Assembly: GCA_001414485.1 (NCBI GenBank)
Contig: LLEY01000085.1
Span: forward strand, 1 to 64,000
Reading direction: 5' to 3'
Source: Calycina herbarum
Lineage: Eukaryota; Ascomycota; Leotiomycetes; Helotiales; Pezizellaceae
Length of the DNA: 64,000 bases
The translations under genes and the position numbers were made by a program. Positions 46,701 through 58,794 of this stretch are shown here, one piece after another. How positions within the stretch are numbered: the first letter of the stretch is position 1; the number at the start of each line of letters is the position of its first letter. Below the pieces are notes generated by a model. That model worked only from the letters and a program-made list of their open reading frames with translations, made no database searches and was not told the DNA's origin.

Positions 46701-49700
46701 GCTATTAATCTAAGTCAACTACTTAGAGGAAAACAGTTCATAGTCTCTTACAACCTAGTTTTTAATAGATATAGATTTAAAACCTCTGCTCTAGCTAACA
46801 CTAGAGTAAACAGCTTTATACTTATTAGTATAAAGTTTACTTAGAGACTGGCTCGCTTCTTCTCTTTAACTATTTATACTCTTCCTACTCCTATTACAGT
46901 TCGCGGCTTTAATAGACAGAGTCGACAGTCCACGGACTACTATATTATTCTTCACTTATACATAGACGGCCGTAAACAGTACAACGTCTCTATAGTCCTC
47001 CTTAATACTAGCTATTAGGACCTTATTCTTAGGCGTATATAGTTTAACCAGCTTAACGTATAACTCAACCCCCGCTAGCGACGACTTATATAGCTCGCAG
47101 ATCTCCCTCCTTCTCCTAACCTTATCCAGCTATACCTTCTAGATCCTAGGATCTTATAGACTCGGCCCTTAAACCTAGATTACTAAGCTAACGTAGATCG
47201 CCGCGATCAGGCCTTAGAAGAACAAGTCGTATACAAATACTAGGAAGACCTATAACTGTTTATAAGCCTTATCGACGAGCTACTAGTCCCTCGGATCCTA
47301 GCGCGCCCGCCTACTACACTCCTAGCCGTACGTCACAGTGAGTACTAGGACCGCCAAAACAACTTATAAAATATAAACCGCGCTCTTATAGGTTTAGATA
47401 TCCGTAAAGCCTCTATAGCGCGCCTAAAACGTGTATACCTCGACCTGCTACTAGTAGACATTGCTATTATCAGTGCTACTATATATTACTATAACCTATA
47501 AGACACTGAAGCTACAGCCTTTAGTACCTCTCTTTATAAGATCGATTACTTAATAGAAAAAAAGCTTACGAATTAAAAAGACAACTTACAGGTCTAAGAA
47601 AGCCTCCCCAGAGCCTACTAGGATCTCGTAAACGTTTTCTCTAAAGCTACGTCTAATACTCTTCTCCCTCGTCGCCTATATAACTACAAGATCGAACTTA
47701 TAGATAGGAACGCAGACAACTTATCCTATAGCCCCCTCCGCCACCAGTCAACAGACGAGCTTTAGGCTGTAAAACAATACCTTATTAAGAACCTTTATAA
47801 AGGTTTTATTAAGGCTAGCTAAGCCCTCTTTACAGCCTCGATTCTCTTTGTTAAGAAGTCTAACAGCTCTCTACAGTTCTATATTAATTACTATAAGCTA
47901 AATAACCTAACCCGTAAGGACTAGTATCCTCTTCTATTAATCGACGAAACTCTTACTTATCTAAGCAAGGCTCGTATCTTTACAAAGCTAGACATATAAC
48001 AAGCTTTTTACCAGATTCGGATTAACCCTAAGTCTAAGGAACTAACAACGTTCCAGACCTATTATAGAGCCTACAAGTATAAAGTTATACCTTTTAGACT
48101 AGCTAACAGACCCGTAACATATCAACAGTTTATAAACGATATACTCTTCAACTATTTAGACGACTTTTATACTACCTACCTTAATAATATTCTTATTTAC
48201 TCCGAGAACGAGCTAGACTATTAGGAACACGTCTATAAGGTCCTTTTATAGCTTTGTAAAGCTAGCTTATAAGCTAATATCAAGAAATCTAAGTTTAACG
48301 TTACTTATACAAAGTACCTAGGCTTCTACGTAAGCATTAATAGGATTGAAGTAGACCTAGAAAAGACAGAAACGATCTATAACTAGGAACGCCCTATTAT
48401 AGTCTACGGTGTTCAGTCCTTTCTTAGCTTTTATAACTTCTACTAGAAGTTTATTCTCAACTATAGACGAGTCGCACACCCGTTAACGGCCCTAACTCGT
48501 AAAGACCAGCCGTTTTAGTAGACACCTACTTATTAGGACGCCTTCTCCGAGCTAAAGGCCCAGCTTATTAATACACCTCTTCTTATATACTTTAATCCGT
48601 AATACGAGTCTATAGTTAAGACCGATTCCTCTAACAGCGTCCTTAGTAGTATACTCCTTCAGTTACAGCCGAGTCAAGAGTAGTACCCTATAGCTTACTT
48701 CTCTAAGACAATAATACCTACTAAGATTAACTACCTAATTTACAATAAAGAGATACTAGCTATTATACGTTCTCTAGAAGCCTAGAGACCTAAGCTCGAA
48801 GGGTCTCTACACTAGATACAGGTCGTTTTAGACTATAAAGCTCTTAAGTACTTTATAACAACTAAAGCCTTATCTAGCTAACAAGCCCGCTAGGCTAAAA
48901 CCCTCTCTCGATTTAACTTCCTACTTACTTATAAGCCTAGTAGCCAGAATCGAGCGGATTCTCTTACTTACTAAGACTAAGAAACAGATAGTCAAATAGT
49001 AATAAAGATATCTACTCGTATATAAGTCCTCTTACAGCCCGAGAATCTCGACTCGCAGATTATTATAGACCTAGACTTAGACCCTTCCGTAGATATTACA
49101 CCTGTTAGAGTAGCCGACAGACTATATAACTTAATTAACAATATTCTACAAGCTAATCGTACGAGTACGGGCCTTAACGCTCTCCGCTAGTACGCTACGA
49201 ACGAACGCCCTAGCTAGACAACCTATAACGGCCTCCTACTATACCAAGAACGGCTTATCCTGCCCGAGGACGACGATCTCAAAGTACGCTTGCTAAGCAA
49301 GGTTTATAATCAAGTCTCAGTAGCCTACCCTAGACAATCTAAGACCCTAAAGCTAGTTACAGACCGCTACTACTAGCCGTACCTTTATTCGGATATACAA
49401 CGATTCGTCTATAACTGCTAGACCTGCCGTCGCTCTTACGTACTACAAGACCGCCCCCCTAGACTCCTTAACCCCTTGCCTATCCTAGATCGCCTATAGT
49501 AATATATATTAGTTGATTTTAAGGAATTCCCTTCTAATAAGTCTAGGATAGATATAATTATTATCTTTATCTACTAGCTAAGTAAGAGATCTGTCTCTAT
49601 CTCTTACCTAAAGACTACAGACGTAAAAAAGACTACGCAGATCTACCTTAACCGCGTATAGCGCTATTATAGACCGTCAGATACTATTGTCTCTAACCGC

Positions 49701-50706
49701 GGTCTATAATTCGTCTTAGAGTTCTAGTAAGAGTTTAACCAGATCTTAGAGACTAAGATTAAGCTATCTACAGCCGTATATATATAAACCGACAGTTAAA
49801 CTAAGAATATAAACTAGTAGATTAACTAACGCCTTCGCCTATTTATAAACTACTATTAGGATAACTAGTCTAAACTAATACCGATTATAGACTACGCTTA
49901 AGCTACACTTCCCTAGAACTCGACGACTCTTCTGCCTATACAAATCGAGCTTGGTTACGTGCCACGTACTAGCTTTAATTAGGTCTACTAGAGCCCGGAA
50001 GAGCTAATAAGCGTCCGTAAACAGCTTTTACGAGACGAAGCAGTTGCGTACGTAACCCGTATACACAGCGCCTAGGAAACCGCCTATAAGAGAATCGAGG
50101 CTACTTAGGAACGCTAGTATAAGCAAGTAAACAAGCACCGGCGACTAGTAGACTTTGTTATAGGCGACAAGGTCTACGTATCGACAAAGACGTAGAATAT
50201 AGACCGCCTAAGCTATAAGCTCGACTAGCAGATAGCTAGTCTATATATAGTCCTAGAAAAGGTTAGAAACGCTTTCTAGGTCGACCTACCTCTAACAATT
50301 AAAATATAGCTTATAATCTCTATAAACAAGCTTCGCAAAGCTCCTAACGATCCGCTACTAAGCTAGCTATAAGAACTAGGACTGTCTATTATAGTTAACA
50401 GGTATAACGAATAGGATATAGACTAAGTACTAGCCTCTAAAGGCTATTACAGAAAATTATAATACCGGGTTCAATAGATATAAAGCGAGCTAGACCCGGC
50501 CTAGTACCTAGCTTCTAACTTTATAAGCTACCTATATAAGCTTCAAGAGTTTCACGCTCTAAATCCTTCTCTCCCAGGGCCTCCTAGGTACTTAGTAGAA
50601 TAGTTATAGAGCTAGGAAGATAGTATAGACAAGCTGGAATATCATAAGAACGAGGATAAATTACCTATAAAGTAGTAGGTTCAGAGCTCGCGGGCGAGCT
50701 CTACTC
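46701..50706 (+). pseudogene. Gypsy G pol remnant (protease, RT, RNase H, integrase, chromodomain)
   Basis: RT: FTKLDI near 47980-48000 and FNYLDDFYTTYLNNILIYS at about 48147-48206; the catalytic YLDD (48177-48188) is now YLNN. RNase H: ESIVKTDSSN near 48605. Integrase zinc region: CRRSY near 49425-49440; core: ILVDFKEFPS near 49505. C-terminal chromodomain: VLASKGYYRKL near 50432-50460 and ASNFISYLYKL near 50510-50540. Gene order RT-RNaseH-integrase marks Ty3/Gypsy. Replication-critical residues are lost through RIP-type changes. Confidence 0.85.
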
Positions 50707-50720
50707 AAAGGGGGGGGTAA

Positions 50721-51049
50721 TGTTATAGACCTGGCCACCGCCGAGCACGTGACTCGCGTACGGCTGCTCGCCGGCGTCTGTAAAGCCTGCTATTCCTAGC
50801 CTAGCCTAGAACCATTCCTACCTAGGCTAGGAACCATTTCTACAAACGGATCGACATTCCTATAACTTATCGATTCCTTAGCTATCTCTATATTATAGGA
50901 CCTCTAGAAGTCTCCTCTTTCCTTCTCTTCTCTTCTATAGCTTTAGATCTTCAATTAAACCACCTCTTACTTCTCTGATTATCCGCTACACCTGTGTATA
51001 CTACAGGTAAGAATAACTACTAGAGGGCTAGCAGATTAGGTTTGTTACA
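50721..51049 (+). repeat. 3' LTR of Gypsy G
   Basis: 329 bp, TGTTATAGACCTGG...GGTTTGTTACA, followed by ATTAC. The ORF at 51042-51272 starts in this LTR and runs into the flanking transposon; it is not a gene. Confidence 0.92.
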
Positions 51050-51571
51050 ATTACAAGGTTCTAGTATACTACGTTATATATATATTATTAGATATTTAAG
51101 AAGAAGGATTACTTATAACTTATATTCCTCCTCTAAATATCTCTTTAAATCTATTATAAATCTAGAAGAAAGACCGATTCTAAGAAGACTCTCTATTTTT
51201 ACTCTAAGATCTAAGATTAAAGTTATATATAAAGCGTTATTCTTAGATTCTAGAACCCTGCTCTTAGGATAGTACTTTCTTAGCTTAGCTATACCTTTAT
51301 TAAGAGCGTCTATAAAGGTCTTTTATTCTCTTTAAGAGTTAGTTATATATATATAAGTAAGAAGTAAGAAAGAGAGTAGAAAAGAGATCTCGCTTAAGCT
51401 TCTAGAGCCTATCCCGACGCTACTCCGAGCCTCGGCCCGGCCCGGCCCGATACGGCCCGAATACTGAGAGTACTATGATTAGAGTAGAGTAGTACTTAAA
51501 ATCGGTTAAGTAGAGTAGAGTAGTGGTTACTACTCTACTCTACTCTACTTATTTCTCACACTGTTTCTAAT

Positions 51572-52084
51572 ACGGGCTATAGGCTCATCTTTTAGGTAAG
51601 TTCTTATACAAGAACTCAAAACTATCACCACGGGAGAGCGATTCGAATATCGAGTTCGATTCCTGAGTAGCTGCTCCCGGTGAGTTACGAAGCAGAAACA
51701 GGTATTCTATTCCAAAGAGGAAACTTGTGGTTACGTGGAACTTTGGCAAGGAATATATCTTCCAATCAAACAAAAACAATGGTTTTACTAACCAGTATGC
51801 AGCCAAAGAACTCAAACCCCATCGCCATTCGAGTTTCGAAATATGTAAGTTCTGGGTCATATAGTGTAACCTAGAATGTCGTGGAATAATTGCCGAGCAA
51901 GCCCAAAGGAACCTGCTTCTTATTTTGCTTTTTTTCCCTTTCTTAAAAAAAAGGGAAAGAGCAGGGAGATTTTATCTACTTCTCCCTCATCTTTCATGAA
52001 ATCTCAGCGTCCGGATTCGTCCATCTTTTCCTCACTTGCGTTGGAAGAAAAAAAAAGGGATGGCAGCAACGATCACTTGAGCTG
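51572..52084. other. Right-hand unique sequence, coding-like fragment only
   Basis: Balanced composition resumes here. Overlapping short ORFs on both strands (51585-51860 minus, 51680-51874 plus, 51876-52088 plus) have no recognisable domain. A plus-strand frame across 51680-51840 ends at a good donor-like sequence AAATATGTAAGT (about 51841), so it may be an exon of a lost gene. A T8/A8-containing run lies at 51925-51960. Confidence 0.3.
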
Positions 52085-52646
52085 GTAGGTCTGAAACTAA
52101 GTTCTACAGTTCAGACATTCTGCAGTTGAAACGGATTCGTTTGGACAAGAAACAACGACTTTTGTAAGTGCACGTACTCTAGCAAGCTCGATGCACCCCA
52201 GAAAGTACTCACAGACAGACTGCGGCATCGGGAACATTCCATATAACCTTGTCGCTGATGCCTTCCAGATCAAGTTCAAAATGGATTGGAGTCTTCTGGA
52301 AAATATTTCTCCAGAGTAGTTCCATGCAATTCATACACACGATGCCAGCTGAAGTAGTCCGCAAGTGGGATAACGAGAAGAAGTAGTTTTCCTAAATTGG
52401 ACCACTCTTGAGATTGAAATATTCAGAGCTTAAAGATAAAGCGGTTATTTCTTTGCTCACGATATATAAGTTTTCCGCTCCGAAACACGTGAAAAGGCAA
52501 GTTCTGGATTTCCATTGTATATCTTCGAACAAATACTCCATATCTTCGGCGTTGGTGGACTCGGCGACCTTTGATAAAAAACCAAAAAGGTGCTTTGAGT
52601 AACTCTCATTGGCTGATAAGGAAGGTATGCTCGACCAATCATTCAT
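52085..52646 (-). CDS. Small spliced hypothetical gene
   Basis: A minus-strand model starts at ATG 52646 (MNDWSSIPSL). The in-frame TAG at the end of the first open frame is removed by a 69-nt in-phase intron, 52392-52460 (donor GTGAGC, acceptor TTTAG). Exon 1 (52461-52646, 62 codons) then joins exon 2 (52213-52391; ENYFFSLSHL...DLEGISDKVIW). A second donor GTGAGT follows exon 2 at 52207-52212. Several downstream acceptors (for example TTACAAAAG near 52159) lead to a stop within about 40 codons, so the C-terminus is uncertain. Predicted size is about 140-160 aa. No family is recognised. It could also be a decayed fragment of a larger gene. Confidence 0.4.
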
Positions 52647-52779
52647 TCGATTGAGCTTGGTTTTTGAGGCGATTCACCAAAGAAATGTTGTTCTATATCA
52701 CACCATCAGTTGGTGAATTGGAATTGGAATTGGAATTTGTTAGGTAGACTACGGTAGACGAGGGAGACAAACGTGGATA

Positions 52780-52965
52780 CAGTCGGAGCCAATCGGGAGA
52801 TAATCGGAGGAAGGAACTGAGCAAGGGCGGGCCCACACGCCAACCAATCAAAGCCAATCACGTGACCGCAACACCATCGTCACTTCTATTCCTCAACTTC
52901 AACTCAACTCGTACATCACTTCCACCGTCAACCTCAACCTTTCCTCAACGCCGCCAACATCGAGA
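52780..52965 (+). promoter_or_regulatory. Promoter-like region with CCAAT boxes and CACGTG
   Basis: Contains GCCAATCGGG (about 52789), CCAACCAATCAAAGCCAATCACGTGACC-type sequence at about 52839-52866 (two CCAAT boxes and an E-box), and a pyrimidine-rich run with CTTCAACTCAACTC (about 52895-52920), as seen around fungal transcription starts. Plus-strand polarity is suggested by the pyrimidine run, but the next plus-strand ATGs open only short frames. A role for the minus-strand gene at 52646 is also possible. Confidence 0.4.
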
Positions 52966-55266
52966 ACTCGCCCGCATTCGACCCAGAAAGAACAGCTAAG
53001 GTTGCTAGCAGAAGGCTCACCAGTCTTTCCACGTCGTTTCCTCGTGTGGCTTCTTCTCTGTGGATAAAGCGAACCAGGATAAAGAAATGACCTTGTCGTC
53101 AATTTGGCGATTCACCCGATATCCCCCCACACACCACAAAGCTTAATATCATCAATTTGATTGAAATTGAGAATAGGATTTTGCTCTGGAAAATCCAAAT
53201 CCATTCCTGCCGGTATTAAGAGGAGCTCAAGTCCATTCTGGGTTTGCAGAGTTGAAGTGAAGGCTGGTTGGCATGCTGCATTACAGGGGATAAACCGGTA
53301 TCCGTAATCTGATATCGGCTAGAACAAACATACCGCACCCCACAACTCCACTTTAAACTAATATCCTCTGTACAGAACATCGAAACACAACCCAAAATCG
53401 AGAATCCTATCTTCAAATGATGCTGAAGCCCGTTTAGGCTTTCGATATATACACCGACGAACTTTTTACACCCCCCTCTGCCTCGCTAAATTCCTTTGTT
53501 CTGCAAGAACACCTAGTATTCTTGTCAACGACACAACTCCAGGCATGGCGTGATACATTTGACAAAGCTGGCAACAGCTTTCTTCAACTTCGTGTCGCTG
53601 AAATGCTGGAACGAACCCCAAGATGATCACGATATGACTGCGAGTTGGCAAGGGATGAAGGAGTGGGAGAGCAAGGGTACAACTTTTTGGCTAAACCACC
53701 AAACTGGCATCATCATTTTTATGCCACTCAACATCAACACGCCCAATACAAACAAACCCCGACCATGGACACACACTTTGCTAGCACAGGCAATACCATC
53801 GCCCAAGTACAATCCTAGCCTTCAAGACGACAAGGTTGCAGTGGACTATTCTTGGGGTACAATGGTGTGCCGATAAGAGGAACGAAGAGACAAAAGCATA
53901 CAAAACAAAATGGAAATACGAGATATGTCGTCAGAATAGACTTCCTGAAGGGACCGGTTCTGTTCTTCAGCATTTCTTTCGAGGTGGAGTTGGGGGTTGC
54001 CAAAGGATTCGCTTGGCTACGTGAAAGAGAACAAGGCCTTTGTCGACACTTGATCGTCAAAACCACAATTTGCGATACTCCTTGAACCTCATCAACCACT
54101 TCAACACCCTCAAAGCGAGCAAGTGCATGCCCGAGCTTCTCTCTCAACTTGAGACCAAGGAAGCCAGTTCTTCAATTCCACAATTGCCCTTTGAACTACT
54201 GTTTCTCCCGGAGGAAAAGAAGAGTTGTTCCCGAAGCACAACGCTGATTGTACTCTCCTCGTATTCTTCATCAGTGAGTGCGAAATAGTTCCCAGTCCAC
54301 ATCTCGTTCCTGCTCATGAGTTCACGTCGACTGACTGGTCATACGGTCCTAACAGCCGAGCAATGGAGATTGAACGACATACCCCCAATCATGAGATCTT
54401 GATCGAATTCCAGATATTGACTGACAAATTTATGCCTGGACAACAGTATGAAAGAAGAATAAGGAATTCAGGAACGCATACGTATCAGCCCATAGGCTTC
54501 TAGTCGGACACACAATGACCTCTAGCATGATTTCGCTGGGTCGGGATGATGCTGGAGGAAAGGGTTGGCGGCAAAATTCGGAATCAGAGATCACCAGTCA
54601 TCGTTGGGAGTATGGAACTCAATATTACTTCTCGACTTGGCTATCGTCACCCCTTGAACTTAGGGGGAGCCTAGAGTACAATCGCTGTCGAGCAGTGTCC
54701 ACTACACTGTACGCCAGCCAGGCAAAGGACAGATATCGAGCTCTCAAGGTCGGCTATCGTAACCGTCCGGGGGTTTCGGATCTAAAAGGGGTAGCCGAAG
54801 TCGTAATGCGGGTCGGAGAAAGGAGATATGGCTTTCATGGGGCTTCTTTTTGATGGTGTGGTTCCATCCTCTTCCTGACTTCTAGGTCAGGCTTCCTGGG
54901 TTGTTGCCCTGTGGATCTGGATCTCGGAATATTCCATGAAATGAAACCCACATCATTTGACCTGGAAACACCTCGCTTATTGTCAGCTCCACACGTTTTC
55001 AAGGCTGGCCTCCTTACCTTGCTGTTCTGCAGCATCTCCCCTCATGAGCAGAAAAAATTTATGATGGACATTTGCTTTGTTGGAGATTGATCATGGTATT
55101 GGTGTTGTCCGGAATATCAGCCTAAGTTTGGGTACTGCATTCACGCGACAGATGGACACGCCCTGTCAGGTGACCACTTCACTAGCACAGCTAGCGGCTG
55201 TTTCGACAGCACCACTACCTGTTATCACACACACCATTTGAGGAAAGGGGACATACATACCTTCAA
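52966..55266. other. Gene-poor stretch with fragmentary coding-like frames
   Basis: Balanced composition, no transposon hallmark, and no ORF over about 112 codons. Several plus-strand frames look protein-like but are short and change frame: DDHDMTASWQGMKEWESKG (in 53550-53876), a 92-codon frame at 54225-54503, and 54515-54853. No splice model that joins them convincingly was found. The stretch may hold a pseudogene or an unresolved multi-exon gene downstream of the promoter-like region. Confidence 0.35.
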
Positions 55267-56530
55267 TTGTTACTGGAATTGTTTCCTTTAGCGGAATACT
55301 TTCTAGACGGAACGACACATTTCAAATCAAACCTAAAAGTCCCTTGGATTAGCTACCTAGGCACTGCTCATTTGTTGTGTTGCTTAGGGGAGGAGACATT
55401 GAAAGATACATCCCTTTCGTGTTTTCCTTCATACCGAGAGTTTTGTGTACATGCGCCAATGATGGTTTCAACAACAATCGTCCAATTATTTCCCCACCAT
55501 TCGCCTCCAACATTTGCCAGTTGTCGCGACTGCGGATACCAGTTTCAAGATTTCTCAAGACCGGACTCATTGCCATTTCCCCAAACGGTTTTTCCTGTGG
55601 TATTTAGGTTTCTGGAACCTTTTCGTCCGGGATTCCGAAGTAGTCCAAGGATGTTTCGAAACATCTTCACTTATTTCTCGAAGTCAAATGGCATACCTTG
55701 CTGGAGTTCGTAGAAGCTGAATACTCCGAGTGCCTTAGTTGTGACTCAAGGGAACCATCCAAATCTTACCCGCCTCCACCCTCCTCGCTAAGAATTAACT
55801 CTGAATTTTCCTGTGCTGGTAATTTGGGTAATTTTCTTGCTTTCTTCAATAGGAACAAACCGCCCAAGGAAATGGCGAAAATACATTGCCGTTCCCTCCT
55901 TAGTTATTTTGCTGGGTCTCCAGGTTTGGGGCTAGCATCATTTGGAGCATCGTATCAAGAAGATGATCGACATACAAAGAATCCGCCAGCATGGGCTTCA
56001 GCAGAGCTCATTTATCCAACAGACGAATCTCTTTCTTGGATACCTTTCGACATACCCACACATGTTCCTACCAAAAACCAGCCTTCTGAAGCAGTTTTGT
56101 CTTGGAGATACGCACCTCGTCTTTCAAAGAATCTTGTGCGTAGAGAATTCCGGTGCGATCAAGCGCCCGGATCTACTAAACATTTGCCATGGTTTTTGCC
56201 AACATCGGGAATATGATGTGGTGAGACAGTTCTCGAAGACCCAAGTACCAAATGCATTGCGACGCAGCGAGAGATATTTTCTCGGCCAGTCCGCAGAATC
56301 AAGTGACTACCTAGAATTCATCAGCGAATTCCATCAAGTTCCGGAAAAATGAGTCTTATTCTTGGGCACCTCACGGTTCTGGAATAAGAGCTTGTTATCA
56401 AATGGTGCAACAAAACTACCCCTTACTTTACTGGGCTTGTTCTGCGACAACATTCACGACATAGTAACTTCCAACTTGAATGGCCAGGCGAAGACTGCTC
56501 TGAAAGACTATTTGTCAGTATGAAACATCG
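55267..56530 (+). pseudogene. Unresolved coding-like region, possible decayed gene
   Basis: Three overlapping plus-strand frames occur: 55267-55713, 55698-56216 and 55942-56352. The last runs on after a single TGA (56350-56352) for another about 55 codons to near 56523, i.e. about 195 codons with one stop (…SEFHQVPEK, stop, VLFLGTSRFWNKS…). That density is unlikely for non-coding DNA of this composition, yet no start, splice pattern or family is evident. It is best read as a gene relic or an unannotatable exon cluster. Confidence 0.3.
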
Positions 56531-56849
56531 ATAGATGGTATACATACAAGTGGTAGAAATCTTTTATTGTTGTTGGGACCGAGTACAAATCAATCTTTGC
56601 ACAGGGCTAGGTATTAACTCTATTGATATTATGAAGAAGTCATTCTGACATGAAAATATCTAGGAAAATAAACGACACATGGCTTTCTAAGCCGCAGACG
56701 AATCCCCTTCGTTAACATAAATGTTGGCCCCCCTTCGTCTTCGTCCATCCTCCTGCTGAATGGAGTCCAATGCCTTTATAGTCACATGGCTGAGCGACGC
56801 CATGGATTTCCACCTCAATTCTCCTCATCTCGGCGTGCAGCTTTTGAAA

Positions 56850-58663
56850 TTATCTCTTGGGTTTCTTCGGCATCTTTAGGAGCTTCTTGCGATCCCGTTC
56901 AGCTCTCATCGCATTGTCCACATTCCAGTCATCCAAAAGGTCGTCCCCATTCTTGGTCGCCATGACCCACAACAAGTAATCCCGTTGTCCTGCCACGCCA
57001 ACGATTTCGAGGAAAAGTCTGCATTCCAAGTCGTTACTAGGCGGTGCCGATCCATGGGCCTGGACGTATGCTGCCACCCCGTATTTCTCGCCTATGCCGT
57101 AAGGGGGAAGATCTGGCCGGAGATAATCGTGAGGGATGGGGCTTGGAAGTTGCAACTTATCCTCGGGGGCATTGAAGATTAGGCCAAACCGCGGGTTTCT
57201 CTTCTCAGACCAATACTTTGCTGTTGGCGTATTGTCCCTGTGTGTGTATGACTCAGGATCAGTCTGATATCCGTTGCCAACGGCCTTTGGCTTTCGGTTT
57301 CGCTTCTTGTATCCGGCGATCTGACGTGGAGGGGGAGGCTTATTTGCCGCGTCATCATCCGATTCCTCGTTGTCGGAAGGATTGTTCCCTTCGGGCTCTT
57401 GTTCGCGGAGGCGCTTCTTCGAAACCTTTTGGACTCGAGGCTGACTAGGAGCTGCTTGGACCAAGTAGGGTTGGCCTTCGTCCATCACCAAATATTGGCC
57501 TTTGGCGTCCTGCTCCTTGCAACATCTAAGAAATTCATCCGCTGTAACGACCTCGAATCCGGCCCACTGCTGGATTTCGACGGCGCCTTCTTGGACAACT
57601 GAACCTCCAGTTCCTTGAAGTTGACTCTGGGAATCCTCGGCGTTCTTGGGTACTTCTGAGCCCATACCATTTGTATTTGTCACCTGCCCCTTCTTGTTAC
57701 TCATTTCCCCCATGTGTTCTTCATGTCCGCTGCGCTTTCTCGAGAACTCCTGGGCTATGAGTTGTTGAGGAAGTGGCTGGGACAAGTGATAAGCAGCTAG
57801 ATCTATGGAAGGTCTAAAGTTGCCATTGCCCATGTCGTTGAAGCCATTTCCATACTGGGCAGGATTCGACATATTGAACTCAGTTGAGTGTTGAGAAGTC
57901 TTTACGAAATCAATTGGGGTTCTCTCTATTGTAAATGTTAGTGTATGGTCTTAACCCTTTGAATTTTTCACGTTTCTTACCCTGTCCTTGTCTGATGTCT
58001 CCGGAGATTGTCACCTTGGGCTCCTTTCCATGTTGAGGAGTGTCGGTTGACTTCGCGGGGATCATCTCTGTCATAATTGTTAGTTGTTGATGTTGGATAG
58101 TTAGCTCGTTGATGTTTATATGCGCCTTACCTTGTCCACATTGTAATTGTTCCGAGTATGTCTCTGTTTGCTGACCTTGGCGGAGGTGAGCAACGGGGGT
58201 ATTTTCGGACACTAAGTTATTATTGCTAAGTTGGCTGTGTGAAGTCGATGGAGCAGCGATACTAGTGTTCGCCGTTAAGTAGCCAGCCATGTCATAGTCG
58301 AGGCGCTTATCATACTCGGGGACGGGAAGCTCGAACTCGGGAAAAGCACTGAGGCTGTCCAAAGATGGTGTGGATCCCATCGCGTCCTCATCTATTTCAT
58401 CTATGATCAGTAGGTGTTAGTATAATGTGGATGTTGAGTAACTCACCTGATGGGAATGGGTCTGTCGCCGTCATCAGGCTCTCCTCCCAAAATTCAGGGA
58501 AATGTTTCTTGCAATATTCCTCGGAGCTTAGGGTATCGTCACTTGGTGCTGATGGGGATGTAGACATCGCGTTGTTTGCGTTTTGTGTGTTTTTGTGCTC
58601 GTTGTGCTCGTCATGTGAGGAAGGCATCGAGGGAGTGTATGCGATCGATCGTTGGGAGTCCAT
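56850..58663 (-). CDS. Tandem family copy 1: intact 549-aa low-complexity, probably nuclear protein
   Basis: Spliced model: 58447-58663, 58131-58400, 57981-58067, 56850-57925, totalling 1650 nt (549 codons plus TAA). All three introns (46, 63 and 55 nt) start GTGAG/GTAAG and contain CTAAC branch sites. The protein starts MDSQRSIAYT. It is rich in Ser/Gln/Asn up to residue about 300, has acidic and basic patches (KKRLREQEPEGN; SDNEESDDD; YKKRNRKPK) that could be nuclear localisation signals, and ends KKLLKMPKKPKR. Residues about 413-520 (ESYTH...PT, then LRPDLPPYGIGEKY) align with the C-terminal regions of the two paralogues upstream. No known domain is recognised. Promoter and 5'UTR intron lie at 58701-59040. 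Confidence 0.75.
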
Positions 58664-58700
58664 CGCGAACGTTGGCGGAGGCGGAGGCGTTGCTCTGTTT

Positions 58701-58794
58701 CTATGGAGAGGAAGAGTTAGTTGCCGTAACCTCAAGTACTGATATTGAAGTATCAAGTGGTAAGTATTTGCGGGTATGGTAGCGCGGTACTTAC
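58701..58794 (-). other. 5'UTR intron of copy 1
   Basis: A 94-nt intron: donor GTAAGTACC at 58794, branch CAACTAACTC, acceptor CCATAG ending at 58701, 38 nt before the ATG at 58663. The other two paralogues also have an intron just upstream of their start codons. A TATA-like TTTATATATC (minus strand) lies at about 59011-59022. Confidence 0.65.

Larger units (their letters stand above)
45131..51049 (+). mobile_element. Gypsy element G (full-length chromovirus)
   Basis: 5919 bp, 329-bp LTRs at 45131-45459 and 50721-51049, exact ATTAC duplication (45126-45130 / 51050-51054). It is the least RIP-mutated full-length retrotransposon in the window: the frame can be followed from gag to chromodomain with stops almost only at Gln/Trp codons. 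The polypurine tract AAAGGGGGGGGTAA (50707-50720) directly precedes the 3' LTR. It is unrelated in LTR sequence to A/C/D/E and B. Confidence 0.93.
43290..51074 (+). mobile_element. pogo/Fot1-like transposon, copy 2, split by Gypsy G
   Basis: TA (43288-43289) plus ACGTAGTATACTAGGACC... at the left; the inverted copy GGTTCTAGTATACTACGT ends at 51074, followed by TA. The transposase relic (43375-45020) parallels copy 1, including DKTGFIIG (about 43880-43910) and the LPSYSSY...TQLLD segment near 44290-44330. Gypsy G is inserted within the right inverted repeat, at ATTAC. Without G it is 1861 bp. It is diverged from copy 1 by more than transitions, so it represents a different subfamily. Confidence 0.82.
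43060..51563. mobile_element. Short hAT-like element K, split by pogo and Gypsy insertions
   Basis: An 8-bp duplication TTTCTAAT lies at 43052-43059 and 51564-51571. The left end TAGTATAAG (43060) is the C-to-T/G-to-A form of the right end, whose complement reads CAGTGTGAG (51555-51563). Both subterminal regions carry AGTAGAGTAGAGTAG repeats (43107-43125; 51482-51548). With the nested elements removed it is about 0.7 kb and has no transposase, so it is a non-autonomous element. A CGGCC repeat lies in its right arm. Confidence 0.65.

Noticed and set aside
51042..51272. Plus-strand 76-codon ORF
   Set aside because: Begins in the 3' LTR of G, crosses the target duplication and the pogo end; a junction artefact.
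53815..54147. Minus-strand 110-codon ORF
   Set aside because: No start context, splice support or motif; overlaps two plus-strand frames of similar length.
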